NCBI RefSeq assembly: GCF_001681715.1
Contig: NZ_LNWY01000011.1
Span: 27,158-91,157, forward strand
From: Tritonibacter mobilis
Lineage (GTDB): Bacteria > Pseudomonadota > Alphaproteobacteria > Rhodobacterales > Rhodobacteraceae
Reading direction: 5' to 3'
Length of the DNA: 64,000 bases
The notes beneath the pieces are model-generated. The model searched no databases and had not been told where the DNA came from. It saw only the letters and a program-made list of their open reading frames with translations. How positions within the stretch are numbered: position 1 is the stretch's first letter; each line of letters starts with the position of its first letter. The position numbers were made by a program, and so were the translations under genes. Positions 36,872-45,621 of this stretch are shown here, piece after piece.

Positions 36872-37654
36872 ATGCACAAGACCCCCCTGCTTGCCGCCGC
36901 CCTCGCGGTGACCCTGACCCCCGCCATGGCACAGGAGGTGTCGCTGTTCGCGGCGGGCAGCCTCAAGGCCGCGCTGTCGGACGTGGCGCAGGACTACTCT
37001 GACGCCACGGGCGCCGCCGTTGCCACCAGCTTTGGCCCCTCGGGCCTGATGCGCGAGCGGATCGAGGCGGGCGAGACGGCCCATGTCTTTGCCTCGGCCA
37101 ACATGCGCCACCCCCAGACGCTGGCCGACGCGGGCAGGGGCGGCGCGGTGACGCTGTTCGCCCGGAACCGCCTGTGTGCGCTGGCCCGGCCCGAGGTCGC
37201 GGTCTCCACCGACAGCCTGCTGGACGTCATGCTGGCCGAGGACACCCGGCTGGGCACCTCGACCCCCAAGGCGGACCCGTCCGGCGACTATGCCTTTGCC
37301 CTGTTCGACAAGAGCGGCCACGCCGAGGCGCTGAAGGGCAAGGCGCTGCAACTGACCGGCGGCCCCGACAGCGCGACGCCGCCCGAGGGCCGCAACACCT
37401 ATGCCTGGGTGATGGACAGCGATCAGGCGGATGTCTTCCTGACCTACTGCACCAATGCCGTGCTGGCGCGCAAAGAGGTGCCGGACCTGCAGATCGTCCA
37501 GATCCCGGAGGCGCTGTCCGTCGGTGCCGATTACGGGTTGATCGTGCTGGAGGGCGCCCCCGAGGGTGCGCAGGCGCTGGCCGATTACATCCTGTCGCCG
37601 GACGGGCAGACGGTGCTGGCCGATTACGGCTTTGACACTCCGAACGGAGGGTAA
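36872..37654 (+). CDS. ModA-like molybdate/tungstate binding protein
   Basis: A 260-residue periplasmic binding protein with signal peptide ending at TPAMAQE. SLFAAGSLKAALSDVAQDYS and GPSGLMRERIEAGETAHVFA follow the ModA pattern, with the Ser residues that hold the oxyanion. ATG 36872 gives the signal peptide. The neighbouring permease and ATPase are of another importer class (BtuCD-like), and a second binding protein follows one base later, which is unusual. Likely ligand molybdate or tungstate, from family and context. Confidence 0.8.
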   Translation: MHKTPLLAAALAVTLTPAMAQEVSLFAAGSLKAALSDVAQDYSDATGAAVATSFGPSGLMRERIEAGETAHVFASANMRHPQTLADAGRGGAVTLFARNRLCALARPEVAVSTDSLLDVMLAEDTRLGTSTPKADPSGDYAFALFDKSGHAEALKGKALQLTGGPDSATPPEGRNTYAWVMDSDQADVFLTYCTNAVLARKEVPDLQIVQIPEALSVGADYGLIVLEGAPEGAQALADYILSPDGQTVLADYGFDTPNGG

Positions 37655-37655
37655 G

Positions 37656-38684
37656 ATGCGGTTTCTCCTTGCTATTCTCGCGCTTCTGGCCGCGCCGGTT
37701 CAGGCGCGCACCGTGACCGACAGCGCCGGGCGCGTGGTCGAGGTGTCGGATACGGTGACCACCGTCTTCGCGGCGGGCGCGCCGGCCTCGGTTCTGGTCT
37801 ACGTGCTGAAGCCCGAGGCGCTGGCCGGTTGGCCGCGCGCCCTGCGTCCCGAAGAGCGCGCCTATGTAGCAGAGCCCTACCGCGACCTCCCGGAGACGGG
37901 GCGCCTGACCGGGCGCGGCGGCGAGGCGAACCTCGAGCGCGTGCTGGAGATCAAGCCCGACCTGATCGTCGACTTCGGCAGCGTGCGCGACACCTATATC
38001 GACCTTGCCGACCGGGTGCAGGAGCAGACCGGCATTCCCTACCTGCTGATCGACGGGCGCTTCGACAACACCGCCGAGGCGCTGCGCATCCTGGGCGAGG
38101 CCCTTGGCGTGCCCGAGCGCGGCGCGGCGCTGGCGCAGGATGTCGAGGCGCGGTTTGCCCGGCTTGACGCGGTGCTGGAGGCGGTGCCCGAGGAGGCGCG
38201 CCCGAGGGTCTATCTTGCCCGTGGCCCCGAGGGGCTGGAAACCGGCATGAAAGGCTCGATCAACACCGAGATCATCGAACGCGCCGGGGGGCGGAACGTG
38301 GCCGACGACGGCGGGGCGTCGAAGGGGTTGGTGAATGCCTCGATGGAACAGCTGATCGTCGCCAACCCCGATACCGTCGTGACATGGGATCCGAATTTCT
38401 TTGCCAGCGTCTTCGACGATCCGATGTGGCAGGGGATTGACGCGGTGCAGCGGGGGCGGGTCTACCTGTCGCCCACGGCGCCCTTCGGCTGGATCGACCG
38501 GCCGCCGTCGCTGAACCGGATGATCGGGCTGCACTGGATGGCGGGACTGCTGTATCCTGACCGCTGGCAGGGTGACCTGCGCGAGGACACGCGGGCTTTC
38601 TACAAGCTCTATTATCACGTCGACCTGGCCGACGAGGAACTGGAAAGGCTGCTGGAATGGGCCGAGGGACGACCGCCGATGTAA
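37656..38684 (+). CDS. FecB/BtuF/MolA-like ABC binding protein
   Basis: A 342-residue class III periplasmic binding protein with a signal peptide (FLLAILALLAAPVQARTVTD). EANLERVLEIKPDLIVDFGS, YIDLADRVQEQTGIPYLLID and TVVTWDPNFFA are typical of the helical-backbone family that feeds FecCD/BtuCD permeases. In the H. influenzae MolABC system such a protein binds molybdate. It starts one base after the ModA-like gene and overlaps the permease by 28 bases. Confidence 0.85.
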   Translation: MRFLLAILALLAAPVQARTVTDSAGRVVEVSDTVTTVFAAGAPASVLVYVLKPEALAGWPRALRPEERAYVAEPYRDLPETGRLTGRGGEANLERVLEIKPDLIVDFGSVRDTYIDLADRVQEQTGIPYLLIDGRFDNTAEALRILGEALGVPERGAALAQDVEARFARLDAVLEAVPEEARPRVYLARGPEGLETGMKGSINTEIIERAGGRNVADDGGASKGLVNASMEQLIVANPDTVVTWDPNFFASVFDDPMWQGIDAVQRGRVYLSPTAPFGWIDRPPSLNRMIGLHWMAGLLYPDRWQGDLREDTRAFYKLYYHVDLADEELERLLEWAEGRPPM

Positions 38685-39679
38685 GCCTGCCGCGCCCCGG
38701 TCTGACCCTGACCGGGGCGCTGGCGGTCGCGCTGGCGCTTCTGGCCTTCGGGGCCGTGATGATCGGCCCCTATGCGCTGACACCGGGGCAGGTGCTGGCG
38801 GCGCTGACCGGGCAGGGCGACCCGCAGGCGCAGATCGTCGTCTGGAACATCCGCCTGCCGCGCGTGGGCGCGGCGCTGCTGGTCGGCGCGGCCCTTGCGG
38901 CGGCGGGGGCAAGCTATCAGGCGCTGTTCCGCAACCCGCTTGTTTCGCCGGACATCCTCGGGGTTTCGGCGGGCGCGGGGCTGGGCGCGGTGGCGGGCAT
39001 CTTCCTGTCGCTGCCGGTGGCGGCGATCCAGGCCTCGGCCTTTGTCGGGGGCATGGTGGCGGTGGGCGTTGTGATGCTGGTCGGCGCTTTGGTGCGCAAT
39101 ACCGACCGGACCCTGACACTGGTCCTTCTGGGGGTGGTGGTCGGCGCGCTGGCGGGGGCGGCGACCTCGCTGCTGAAGGTCATGGCCGACCCCTACGATC
39201 AGCTGCCCGCGATCACCTTCTGGCTGCTGGGCTCGCTGGCCTCGATCACGATGCGGGACATCCTGCCCGCCCTGCCCATGGTGCTTGTGGGGCTGATCCC
39301 GCTGGCGCTGCTGCGCTGGCGCATCAACGTGCTGTCGCTGGGCGACGACGAGGCCCGTGCGCTGGGGGTCGAGGCTGGACGCACCCGGTTCGTGGTGATC
39401 GCGGCGGCGACGCTGATCACCGCAAGCGTCACGGCGCTGGCCGGGGTTGTCGGCTGGGTCGGGCTGGTCATTCCGCATATCGCGCGCATGCTGGTCGGGC
39501 CGGGTTTTGCGCGGCTGCTGCCCGCCTCGGCGCTGATCGGCGCTTGTTACCTGCTGATCGTCGACACCCTGGCGCGGACCATCGCCGCGGTCGAGGTTCC
39601 GCTGGGCGTGCTGACCGCCGTCATCGGCGCGCCGTTCTTTGTCTGGCTTCTGGCGCGCGGGCGCCGTGGGTGGTCGTGA
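38657..39679 (+). CDS. FecCD/BtuC/MolB-type ABC permease
   Basis: A 340-residue inner-membrane protein with about ten helices of the BtuC type. RLPRVGAALLVGAALAAAGA, then SYQALFRNPLVSPDILGVSA, and GWVGLVIPHIARMLVGP are family hallmarks. Such permeases carry iron chelates, cobalamin, haem or, in MolBC, molybdate. Gene order binding protein, permease, ATPase with overlaps at each junction shows one importer. Metal-oxyanion specificity comes from the neighbours. Confidence 0.9.
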   Translation: MGRGTTADVSLPRPGLTLTGALAVALALLAFGAVMIGPYALTPGQVLAALTGQGDPQAQIVVWNIRLPRVGAALLVGAALAAAGASYQALFRNPLVSPDILGVSAGAGLGAVAGIFLSLPVAAIQASAFVGGMVAVGVVMLVGALVRNTDRTLTLVLLGVVVGALAGAATSLLKVMADPYDQLPAITFWLLGSLASITMRDILPALPMVLVGLIPLALLRWRINVLSLGDDEARALGVEAGRTRFVVIAAATLITASVTALAGVVGWVGLVIPHIARMLVGPGFARLLPASALIGACYLLIVDTLARTIAAVEVPLGVLTAVIGAPFFVWLLARGRRGWS

Positions 39680-40500
39680 TGCTGGAGGCGCGTGACCTTG
39701 CCATCGGCTATGGCGTAAGGCCCATCGGGACCGGCCTGTCGGTCGCGGTGAAACCCGGAGAGATCCTCTGTCTGCTGGGGCCGAACGGCTGCGGCAAGAC
39801 CACCCTGTTCCGCACGCTGCTGGGCCTGTTGCCGTCGCATGGGGGCACGGTGCTGCTGAACGGGCGCCCGATCACCGCCATGACCCGGGCCGCGATCGCG
39901 CGGGCGGTCGCCTATGTGCCGCAGGCCCACGCGCCGCCCTTTCCCTTCGAGGCCGTCGAGGTCGTGCTGATGGGGCGGACCGCCCGGCTGGGGGCCTTTT
40001 CACAGCCCGGCAAGGCCGACCGCGCCGCCGCCCATGACGCCATGCGGCGGCTTGGCATCCACGACCTTGCCCATCGCGACTATTCGCGCCTGTCCGGCGG
40101 CCAGCGGCAGCTGGTGCTGATCGCCCGCGCCCTTGCACAGGAGGCGGCGCTGATCGTCATGGACGAGCCGACCGCCAGCCTCGACTTCGGCAACCAGGCG
40201 CAGGTGCTGGCGCAGGTCGCGGACCTGGCCCGCGATGCCTCGGCAGAGGGTCACGGGGTGATCCTGTCCACCCATGACCCGGATCAGGCCTTTGCGCTGG
40301 ACGCGCGGGTTCTGCTGATGTGCCGGGGCGGTGTGTACGCCGAGGGCCCCGCCCCGGAGGTGCTGACGGACGCGAACCTGTCCACCGTCTACGGCCTGCC
40401 GGTGACGGTCGAAACCACCTCTTCGGGCCGCAGGGTCTGCCTGCCGTCGCTGTCTCAGTCTGCGCCGACCATGACGTCCAACGCCTTCACGATGGCGTAG
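39679..40500 (+). CDS. FecE/BtuD/MolC-type ABC ATPase
   Basis: A 273-residue ATPase with Walker A GPNGCGKTT near residue 35, the signature LSGGQRQLVLIARAL and Walker B LIVMDEPTASLDFG. It begins in an ATGA-like overlap with the permease. The last 20 residues overlap the opposite-strand molbindin gene by 46 bases. No TOBE domain is attached; instead a separate molbindin is encoded next door. Confidence 0.9.
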   Translation: MLEARDLAIGYGVRPIGTGLSVAVKPGEILCLLGPNGCGKTTLFRTLLGLLPSHGGTVLLNGRPITAMTRAAIARAVAYVPQAHAPPFPFEAVEVVLMGRTARLGAFSQPGKADRAAAHDAMRRLGIHDLAHRDYSRLSGGQRQLVLIARALAQEAALIVMDEPTASLDFGNQAQVLAQVADLARDASAEGHGVILSTHDPDQAFALDARVLLMCRGGVYAEGPAPEVLTDANLSTVYGLPVTVETTSSGRRVCLPSLSQSAPTMTSNAFTMA

Positions 40501-40664
40501 GCGGTCTTGCCGATCTCAAGCCCCATCTCCTCGACCGAGGCATTGGTGATCATCGCCGTGACGATCACCGCCCCGCCAAGATCGATCTGGACCGTGGAAT
40601 TGACCGAGCCCTTCTCGATGCCGACAACGGTTCCGGCCAGCTTGTTGCGCGCGCTGATTTTCAT
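40455..40664 (-). CDS. mop: molbindin (single Mop domain)
   Basis: A 69-residue protein made of one Mop/TOBE domain: KISARNKLAGTVVGIEKGSV, VQIDLGGAVIVTAMITNASV and GKTAYAIVKALDVMVG. Molbindins form hexamers that store molybdate or tungstate in the cytoplasm. It is convergent with the ATPase and divergent from the MOT1-type permease, which anchors the whole island to molybdenum or tungsten. Confidence 0.9.
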   Translation of the reverse strand: MKISARNKLAGTVVGIEKGSVNSTVQIDLGGAVIVTAMITNASVEEMGLEIGKTAYAIVKALDVMVGAD

Positions 40665-40735
40665 GGGCTTTCCACTGTTGCTGAAATTGTCTTGCCTTCA
40701 GGATTTGATGCGGCGAAGCGATTTCAACGGAGCAA

Positions 40736-41869
40736 ATGGCCATGGGTGATCCGCGAGGACATGCATTCCGCCTCGACCTGCGCGAGGCCAACGGGGCCCT
40801 GGGCGACATCGGCACGCTGCTGCCGCTGGCCCTTGGCGTCATCGCGCTTACCGGGCTGTCGCCGCCGATGGTGCGACTGGGCTTTGGCCTGTTCTACATC
40901 GCCACGGGGCTTGTCTATCGCCTGCCGATCCCGGCGCAGCCGATGAAGGCGATTGCGGCGGTGGTGCTGCTGGGGGTCGCCTCGCCGACCGAGATCGCCC
41001 TGAGCGGGGTGCTGATTGGGCTGGTCTTGCTGGGGCTGGGTGGCACCGGGCTGATCGACCGGATCAGGCGGCTGGTGCCGCAATCGGTGCTGTCGGGGCT
41101 GCAACTGGGGCTGTCGCTGGCCTGGGTCGCGGTCGGACTGATGTGGAAACACTGGCTGATCGGCGCGCTGTCTCTTGGGGGCGCGCTTGCCGCGCTGCGG
41201 GTCGGAACCCATGCGGCCATGCTGACGATTGCCACCGGAGTCGGTGCCGGGATGATGCTGGGCCTGCCCGAGGCGCCCGTGCTTGCCGCCGCGCCCTGGT
41301 CCTTGGGCATCCCCGATGTGCAGGAACTGCGCCGCGCGGTCACCGACACGGCCCTGCCGCAACTGGCCCTGACCCTGACCAATGCGGTCGTCTTGACCTC
41401 GCTGGTCGCGGGCGATCTGTTCGGCGCGCGCGCGGCCCATGTCACCCCGCGCCGGCTGTGCTTGACCTCGGGGCTGGCCAATCTGCTGCTGGCGCCGCTG
41501 GGGGCCCTGCCCATGTGCCACGGCGCGGGCGGTGTTGCGGCGCATCACCGCTTCGGTGCCCGCAACGGTGCGGCGCCCTGCCTGATCGGGGGCATGCTGC
41601 TGGTCGTCGCGCTGCTGCCCGCCCAGATGCAGGGGGCGGTCCTGTCCGCCATTCCCACCGCGACGCTTGGCGCACTGCTGTTGATCGCGGCATGGGATCT
41701 TGCCGTCAGCCGCCGCCTGATCGACGCGCGGCCCTCATGCCATCCGGTCATCGCGACAACGGCTTTAGCTACGGTCTTGTTGAACCCGCTTTGGGGTCTT
41801 TTCGCTGGCACCTTGGCCGAGCTGATACGGAAGGCATTCATTTCGGGGTTCACAACCTGGCGAGGATAG
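40736..41869 (+). CDS. MOT1-type molybdate permease
   Basis: A 377-residue membrane protein with about 10-12 helices. REANGALGDIGTLLPLALGV at the N-terminus and PAQPMKAIAAVVLLG are MOT1 hallmarks (related to SulP but lacking a STAS domain); a later segment reads PLGALPMCHGAGGVAAHHRF. MOT1 proteins take up molybdate in algae, plants and bacteria. It is divergent from the molbindin gene across 71 bases. Together with the ABC importer the island has two separate routes for the same oxyanion. Confidence 0.85.
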   Translation: MAMGDPRGHAFRLDLREANGALGDIGTLLPLALGVIALTGLSPPMVRLGFGLFYIATGLVYRLPIPAQPMKAIAAVVLLGVASPTEIALSGVLIGLVLLGLGGTGLIDRIRRLVPQSVLSGLQLGLSLAWVAVGLMWKHWLIGALSLGGALAALRVGTHAAMLTIATGVGAGMMLGLPEAPVLAAAPWSLGIPDVQELRRAVTDTALPQLALTLTNAVVLTSLVAGDLFGARAAHVTPRRLCLTSGLANLLLAPLGALPMCHGAGGVAAHHRFGARNGAAPCLIGGMLLVVALLPAQMQGAVLSAIPTATLGALLLIAAWDLAVSRRLIDARPSCHPVIATTALATVLLNPLWGLFAGTLAELIRKAFISGFTTWRG

Positions 41870-42027
41870 CATGGGTCCGCTTTCGGGACACCGCGCAGCG
41901 GCATTGACAATCGCTCATACGGCCGGTTTGGGACGTTCCAGTTCTCGGCCCGGGCACTGGTGCAGATCTTTGCAAACGTCGCTATCTGCAGCTTCGCTGC
42001 CACTAGTTCGCTCTGCATCATAAGTCG

Positions 42028-42225
42028 TTATTGATCGACAGCACCATGTTCTTCCCTCTGTATCCAATCTTGCCTAGGCATAGCCGCACTTAAGACTGCA
42101 TCCGCCTCTGGGAGGTAGGACACCCACGTTGGCTGCCCGCCCATCTTGTTGTCAGGTGGACGCCCATGCATATCACACAATGCCCTTGCAGCCCGCTCTT
42201 TAGGGGATCGCAACCTTTGTGGCAT
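42028..42225 (-). CDS. small conserved-looking protein
   Basis: A 65-residue protein from ATG 42225, chosen because a perfect AGAGGAG precedes it. The core KERAARALCDMHGRPPDNKM then WVSYLPEADAVL looks like a short family seen in Rhodobacteraceae accessory DNA. No function known to me. It lies alone in debris between the molybdate island and the SRAP pseudogene. Confidence 0.5.
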   Translation of the reverse strand: MPQRLRSPKERAARALCDMHGRPPDNKMGGQPTWVSYLPEADAVLSAAMPRQDWIQREEHGAVDQ

Positions 42226-42458
42226 CGAAACTCCTCTAGTCATATTGCACGTTGCCATAAACCCAGGCGATGCCTTCAGACCCGCAACTCCACTGATATT
42301 CTTCAAGAGTATTTCAAGTCTTGCGCATATACATGACATTGGAACTCTTTTGGAGGCCTCCGCTTAGGCTTAGCCATTCGAAATCCTAGACGCTGTGATA
42401 GACCACTGATGCAATTTCGTTCACACTGTCCCAAGTATCCTGTTTGGCAGAGGACAGT

Positions 42459-43112
42459 ATGTGTGGTCGATTTATTGAACCGGAACTCATTGGAACTGAC
42501 CAAGAGCACTCAGAAACCAAGATTGATCCGTTTCCAGAGCAGCCGGTTATCATCCCGCCATGCTGACCGCGCCGCTACAACGTTGTCCCGACACAAGACA
42601 TTCTGATCTTGGGGAAGTCGCCGCTGGTGGCAATGAATGCGCGCTGGTGACTCGTGTCCTCTTGGCACAAGGGCGACCTAAAGGATTGGCACGCGACAAC
42701 GTTCAACGCCCGGATCGAAGAGGCACAGCACAAGCCGACTTTTCGCGGAGTGTGGCGGCACGGTCGCTGCCTAATCCCTGCTGGCGGGTATTATGAATGG
42801 ACCGGGGAGAATGGCCAGAAAACACCATACGCGGTGCTGTCCAACTCCAACGAGAACACACTCTGATTTGCTGGCCTTGCCTCACGCTGGGATGAATTGC
42901 TCACATGTACGATCATGACACGCGCCGCGAACCTAGACGTCGCAGATATCCACCATCGCATGCCAGTGATCCTAAACCTCGATGAGCGCGAACTCTGGCT
43001 GTCTGACAGCGACCAGGTGCAAGACCTCGGAAGCGACGTGCGCCTGCAACATCACCAAGTGCGCAGTTTTGGCGTGCGGGACGACGGGCCGGAGTTGATT
43101 GAACCATTCTAA
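42459..43112 (+). pseudogene. SRAP (HMCES/YedK-type) gene with three in-frame TGA codons
   Basis: One frame of 218 codons keeps the whole family sequence: MCGRFIEPE with catalytic Cys2, PRRYNVVPTQDILIL, SSWHKGDLKDWHATTFNARI, RCLIPAGGYYEWTGENGQKT, CTIMTRAANLDVADIHHRMP and VILN. Three TGA codons interrupt it at 42564-42566, 42648-42650 and 42864-42866. There is no frameshift. SRAP proteins cap abasic sites in single-stranded DNA. With standard decoding it cannot make a working protein. Confidence 0.85.
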
Positions 43113-43342
43113 CCGATTTGCAAAGGACCATCTAGGTAGACATGCAGTCGAGAACCGGACATGCGCCCTTCAATGATGAACACTAATCGAGCGGGAAGCA
43201 GCCGTTTGTGGCATCTGCAACGAACGTCCGCTTCACATCGGTGGCGAAAAGAATATCCGGCCAGCACGAGTTACTCGCTATAGCTTTCCAGCCGACGCTA
43301 ACGCCAACACTTACGCTCTCGGAGCATTATGCGAACCTATTT

Positions 43343-44725
43343 TTATTCAACAAGCAGATGCGTGAGGCCGCTTCGGGACAGGGCAGCATCCATCTCGCTT
43401 GCAGCCGCGTCCAATATCGCGCTTTCGTCCAAGGCCGTCTGGCGGTTTTTCATGCGGATCTTGCCGTTCACGATGACCGTATCCACATCCGCCGCATTGG
43501 CGAACTGGGCGACCGTGGTCAGGGGCATCATCGGCGGGTAGAGATGCGGCTTGCGGCGGTCTAGCATGATGATATCGGCCTTCTTGCCCACCTCCAGAGA
43601 CCCAAGCTCTGCTTCCATCCCGATGGCCTTGGCCGCATCGATGGTACACATCTGCAAGACGTCACTCGGCATCATCACCTCGGGATCGCGGAAGTGCCGG
43701 CGGTGATAGTGCAGGCACTGGGCCATGTGCCGGAACATGTCATAGCCCCGGTCCGGTGCTGCGGCATCCGAGCCGAGCGCCACATTCACCCCCATGTCGC
43801 GCAGCTCTGGCGCGGGGCAGCGGCCCAGAACCGACATGATGGCCGAAGGGTTGTGGACGATCGACGCGCCGCTGCGCTTGGCGGCCGCCATGTCTTCGGG
43901 CGTGAGGTCGACCGAATGGGACAGATAGGCCCAGGGGCCAAGGATGGCGAGTTCTTCGGCCAGCGCGATGGAGCCGGATCGATGACCGTCCTGGGTGAAC
44001 AGCAGGCCATGGTCTTCGCGCAGGTCCATCACCGCGCGGCACATCCGGCGGATATCCTCGGGAGCCTGTGCGAAATCCTCCGGCGAATAGACCGGCATAA
44101 TGAGGCAAATCCCCGCGCAATCGTTTAGGAAGTACCGATTGGTTCGGGCGAGTTCACCGCAGACCTCAAGCTGGTCCTCGAAGGACAGGCTGACCTCCTT
44201 GGCAAGATCTAGGCTGCGGTATGCCTTGGGGAAGGGGCGGCGGTTCAGGCCCACGGCGAGCATGGTGCGGATACCGATCTCGCGCGTGGCTTCGCAATGC
44301 AGATTGCCCGCTTCGACCGTATCGGTGCGGTAGTGATCCGCCCCGCCGCCGAGCAGCATCGTGCAGGTGGTGATCCCCGCCTTCAGCCGCTCAAGCCCCG
44401 AGAGCCGGGCCTCGGCCTGCCAGAATCCGGGTGTGGACTCCCTTGTGTAGATTGCTTCGCAGGCCTGAAACCATGCGTCGCCATCGCCGCCGCCCAAGTT
44501 GCGTGTCAGGCCGTGGCCCGCGTGGGCATGGCTGTCGATCAGTCCCGGCAGCGAAATCATATTCGCGCCCTCGATCCGCTCTGCCTCCGCAGGCACGGCA
44601 ACCTCATCTGCCGAACCAACGGCAGTGATGCGATCATTTTCAAAAAGGATCGTCGCGTTTTCAATCACCCTCCGGTGGGAGTCCATCGTAATCGCGGTGG
44701 TGTTGGTAATCGCATGGATAGTCAT
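43343..44725 (-). CDS. amidohydrolase, TRZ/ATZ (deaminase) family
   Basis: A 460-residue metal-dependent amidohydrolase. The HxH pair is in LIDSHAHAGHGL near residue 66, a third His in LHCEATRE or nearby, one in LSHSVDL, and the metal Asp in ALGSDAAAPDRG. The fold fits hydrolases that deaminate or dechlorinate N-heterocycles, such as guanine, SAH or triazine deaminases. Its start lies just after the GntR stop on the same strand. It is divergent from an importer operon containing two more amidohydrolases. Confidence 0.85.
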   Translation of the reverse strand: MTIHAITNTTAITMDSHRRVIENATILFENDRITAVGSADEVAVPAEAERIEGANMISLPGLIDSHAHAGHGLTRNLGGGDGDAWFQACEAIYTRESTPGFWQAEARLSGLERLKAGITTCTMLLGGGADHYRTDTVEAGNLHCEATREIGIRTMLAVGLNRRPFPKAYRSLDLAKEVSLSFEDQLEVCGELARTNRYFLNDCAGICLIMPVYSPEDFAQAPEDIRRMCRAVMDLREDHGLLFTQDGHRSGSIALAEELAILGPWAYLSHSVDLTPEDMAAAKRSGASIVHNPSAIMSVLGRCPAPELRDMGVNVALGSDAAAPDRGYDMFRHMAQCLHYHRRHFRDPEVMMPSDVLQMCTIDAAKAIGMEAELGSLEVGKKADIIMLDRRKPHLYPPMMPLTTVAQFANAADVDTVIVNGKIRMKNRQTALDESAILDAAASEMDAALSRSGLTHLLVE

Positions 44726-44727
44726 TC

Positions 44728-45420
44728 TTAACCCTCGCTCAAGGCTGTGCCGAGGACATCGTCCTGCAAGATGTTGCCTTCACTTGACGCTTCCAATTTC
44801 AATGTTCTTTCCGCTTCCTGCAGGTGTTCATCCATCGCAGTTTTAGCAGTGTCAAAGTCCCCCGCAGCCAGTGCGGCGACGATGGCGGCATGTTCATCCG
44901 GGCCACATTGCGTGTCACATTTCGGTTGGAAAACCGCTGTGACCAAGGTGCTCTTTGACACAAGGTCGCGCAGGATATCTGCAAGCAAGGGCGAGGCCGC
45001 GAGTTCGGCCAGCAACATATGAAAGGCACCAGAAAGGCGGATGATCCGGGCGGTATCCCCCTCGGCCAAAGCTTCGCGTTCCTCGGCTATATGGGCCTCG
45101 AGCGCCGCCAACTTATCTTGCGCACCATGCTTCTTAAGTGCGTCGATAACACCCCGTTCAACTACTCGGCGGGTGAAGAAGACATCGCGCGCCTCATCCA
45201 CGGAGGGCGTTGTGACAAAGGCTCCCCGATTGGGGATGTGACTCACCAACCCATCGTGGGTCAGCTGGTCAAGCGCCCGGCGGATTCGCGGGCGACTCGC
45301 GCCAAAGATTTCACACAGCCGCTCCTCTTTAAGACGGGTGCCGGGCGGCAGACGGCGTTCTGCGATTGATCTCCAGATCCGTTCATAGATCTGCTTTTCC
45401 GTGAGTTTGGTTTCCGGCAA
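44728..45420 (-). CDS. GntR-family regulator with FCD domain
   Basis: About 230 residues from TTG 45420, which has a GGTGGGG above it. The frame is open up to a TTG at 45510, but that start lies inside the presumed operator. N-terminal winged helix: YERIWRSIAERRLPPGTRLK, EERLCEIFGASRPRIRRALD, LVSHIPNRGAFV; the rest is an FCD effector domain with His residues that usually bind metal plus a small acid. It likely represses itself and the divergent importer operon through the dyad at 45502-45535. Confidence 0.85.
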   Translation of the reverse strand: MPETKLTEKQIYERIWRSIAERRLPPGTRLKEERLCEIFGASRPRIRRALDQLTHDGLVSHIPNRGAFVTTPSVDEARDVFFTRRVVERGVIDALKKHGAQDKLAALEAHIAEEREALAEGDTARIIRLSGAFHMLLAELAASPLLADILRDLVSKSTLVTAVFQPKCDTQCGPDEHAAIVAALAAGDFDTAKTAMDEHLQEAERTLKLEASSEGNILQDDVLGTALSEG

Positions 45421-45501
45421 CTGCTTATCCCCACCCGTAACTTTTCTGCTCGTACCTTGTGCAACAGTCGCCGAAACGACACCAGAAGTGCAAGCATTTA
45501 A

Positions 45502-45535
45502 TGTCTGCAAAAATTGTTAACAATAATTGTAGACA
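45502..45535. promoter_or_regulatory. 34-base dyad, candidate GntR operator
   Basis: The perfect palindrome ATTGTTAACAAT at 45513-45524 is nested in a wider dyad with TGTCT at 45502 and AGACA ending at 45535; the two 17-base halves match in 14 positions. It lies between the divergent GntR and importer genes, 87 bases before the binding-protein start. Confidence 0.6.
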
Positions 45536-45621
45536 GAAAAAACGATTTGTGCCAGCCTTTCTTCAGTTGCTGAACTGCAGGCCGCTCGAGCCCGCTTGGC
45601 GACAGAAACAGGGAGACAACA

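Noticed and set aside
37227..39119. 630-codon minus-strand frame in the molybdate island
   Set aside because: Pro, Arg and Ala-rich shadow of the binding-protein and permease genes, caused by very high GC content.
40680..40728. Imperfect 10-base dyad between molbindin and MOT1 genes as a ModE-type site
   Set aside because: Only 8 of 10 matches and a 29-base spacer; unlike the known ModE consensus. Could be chance.
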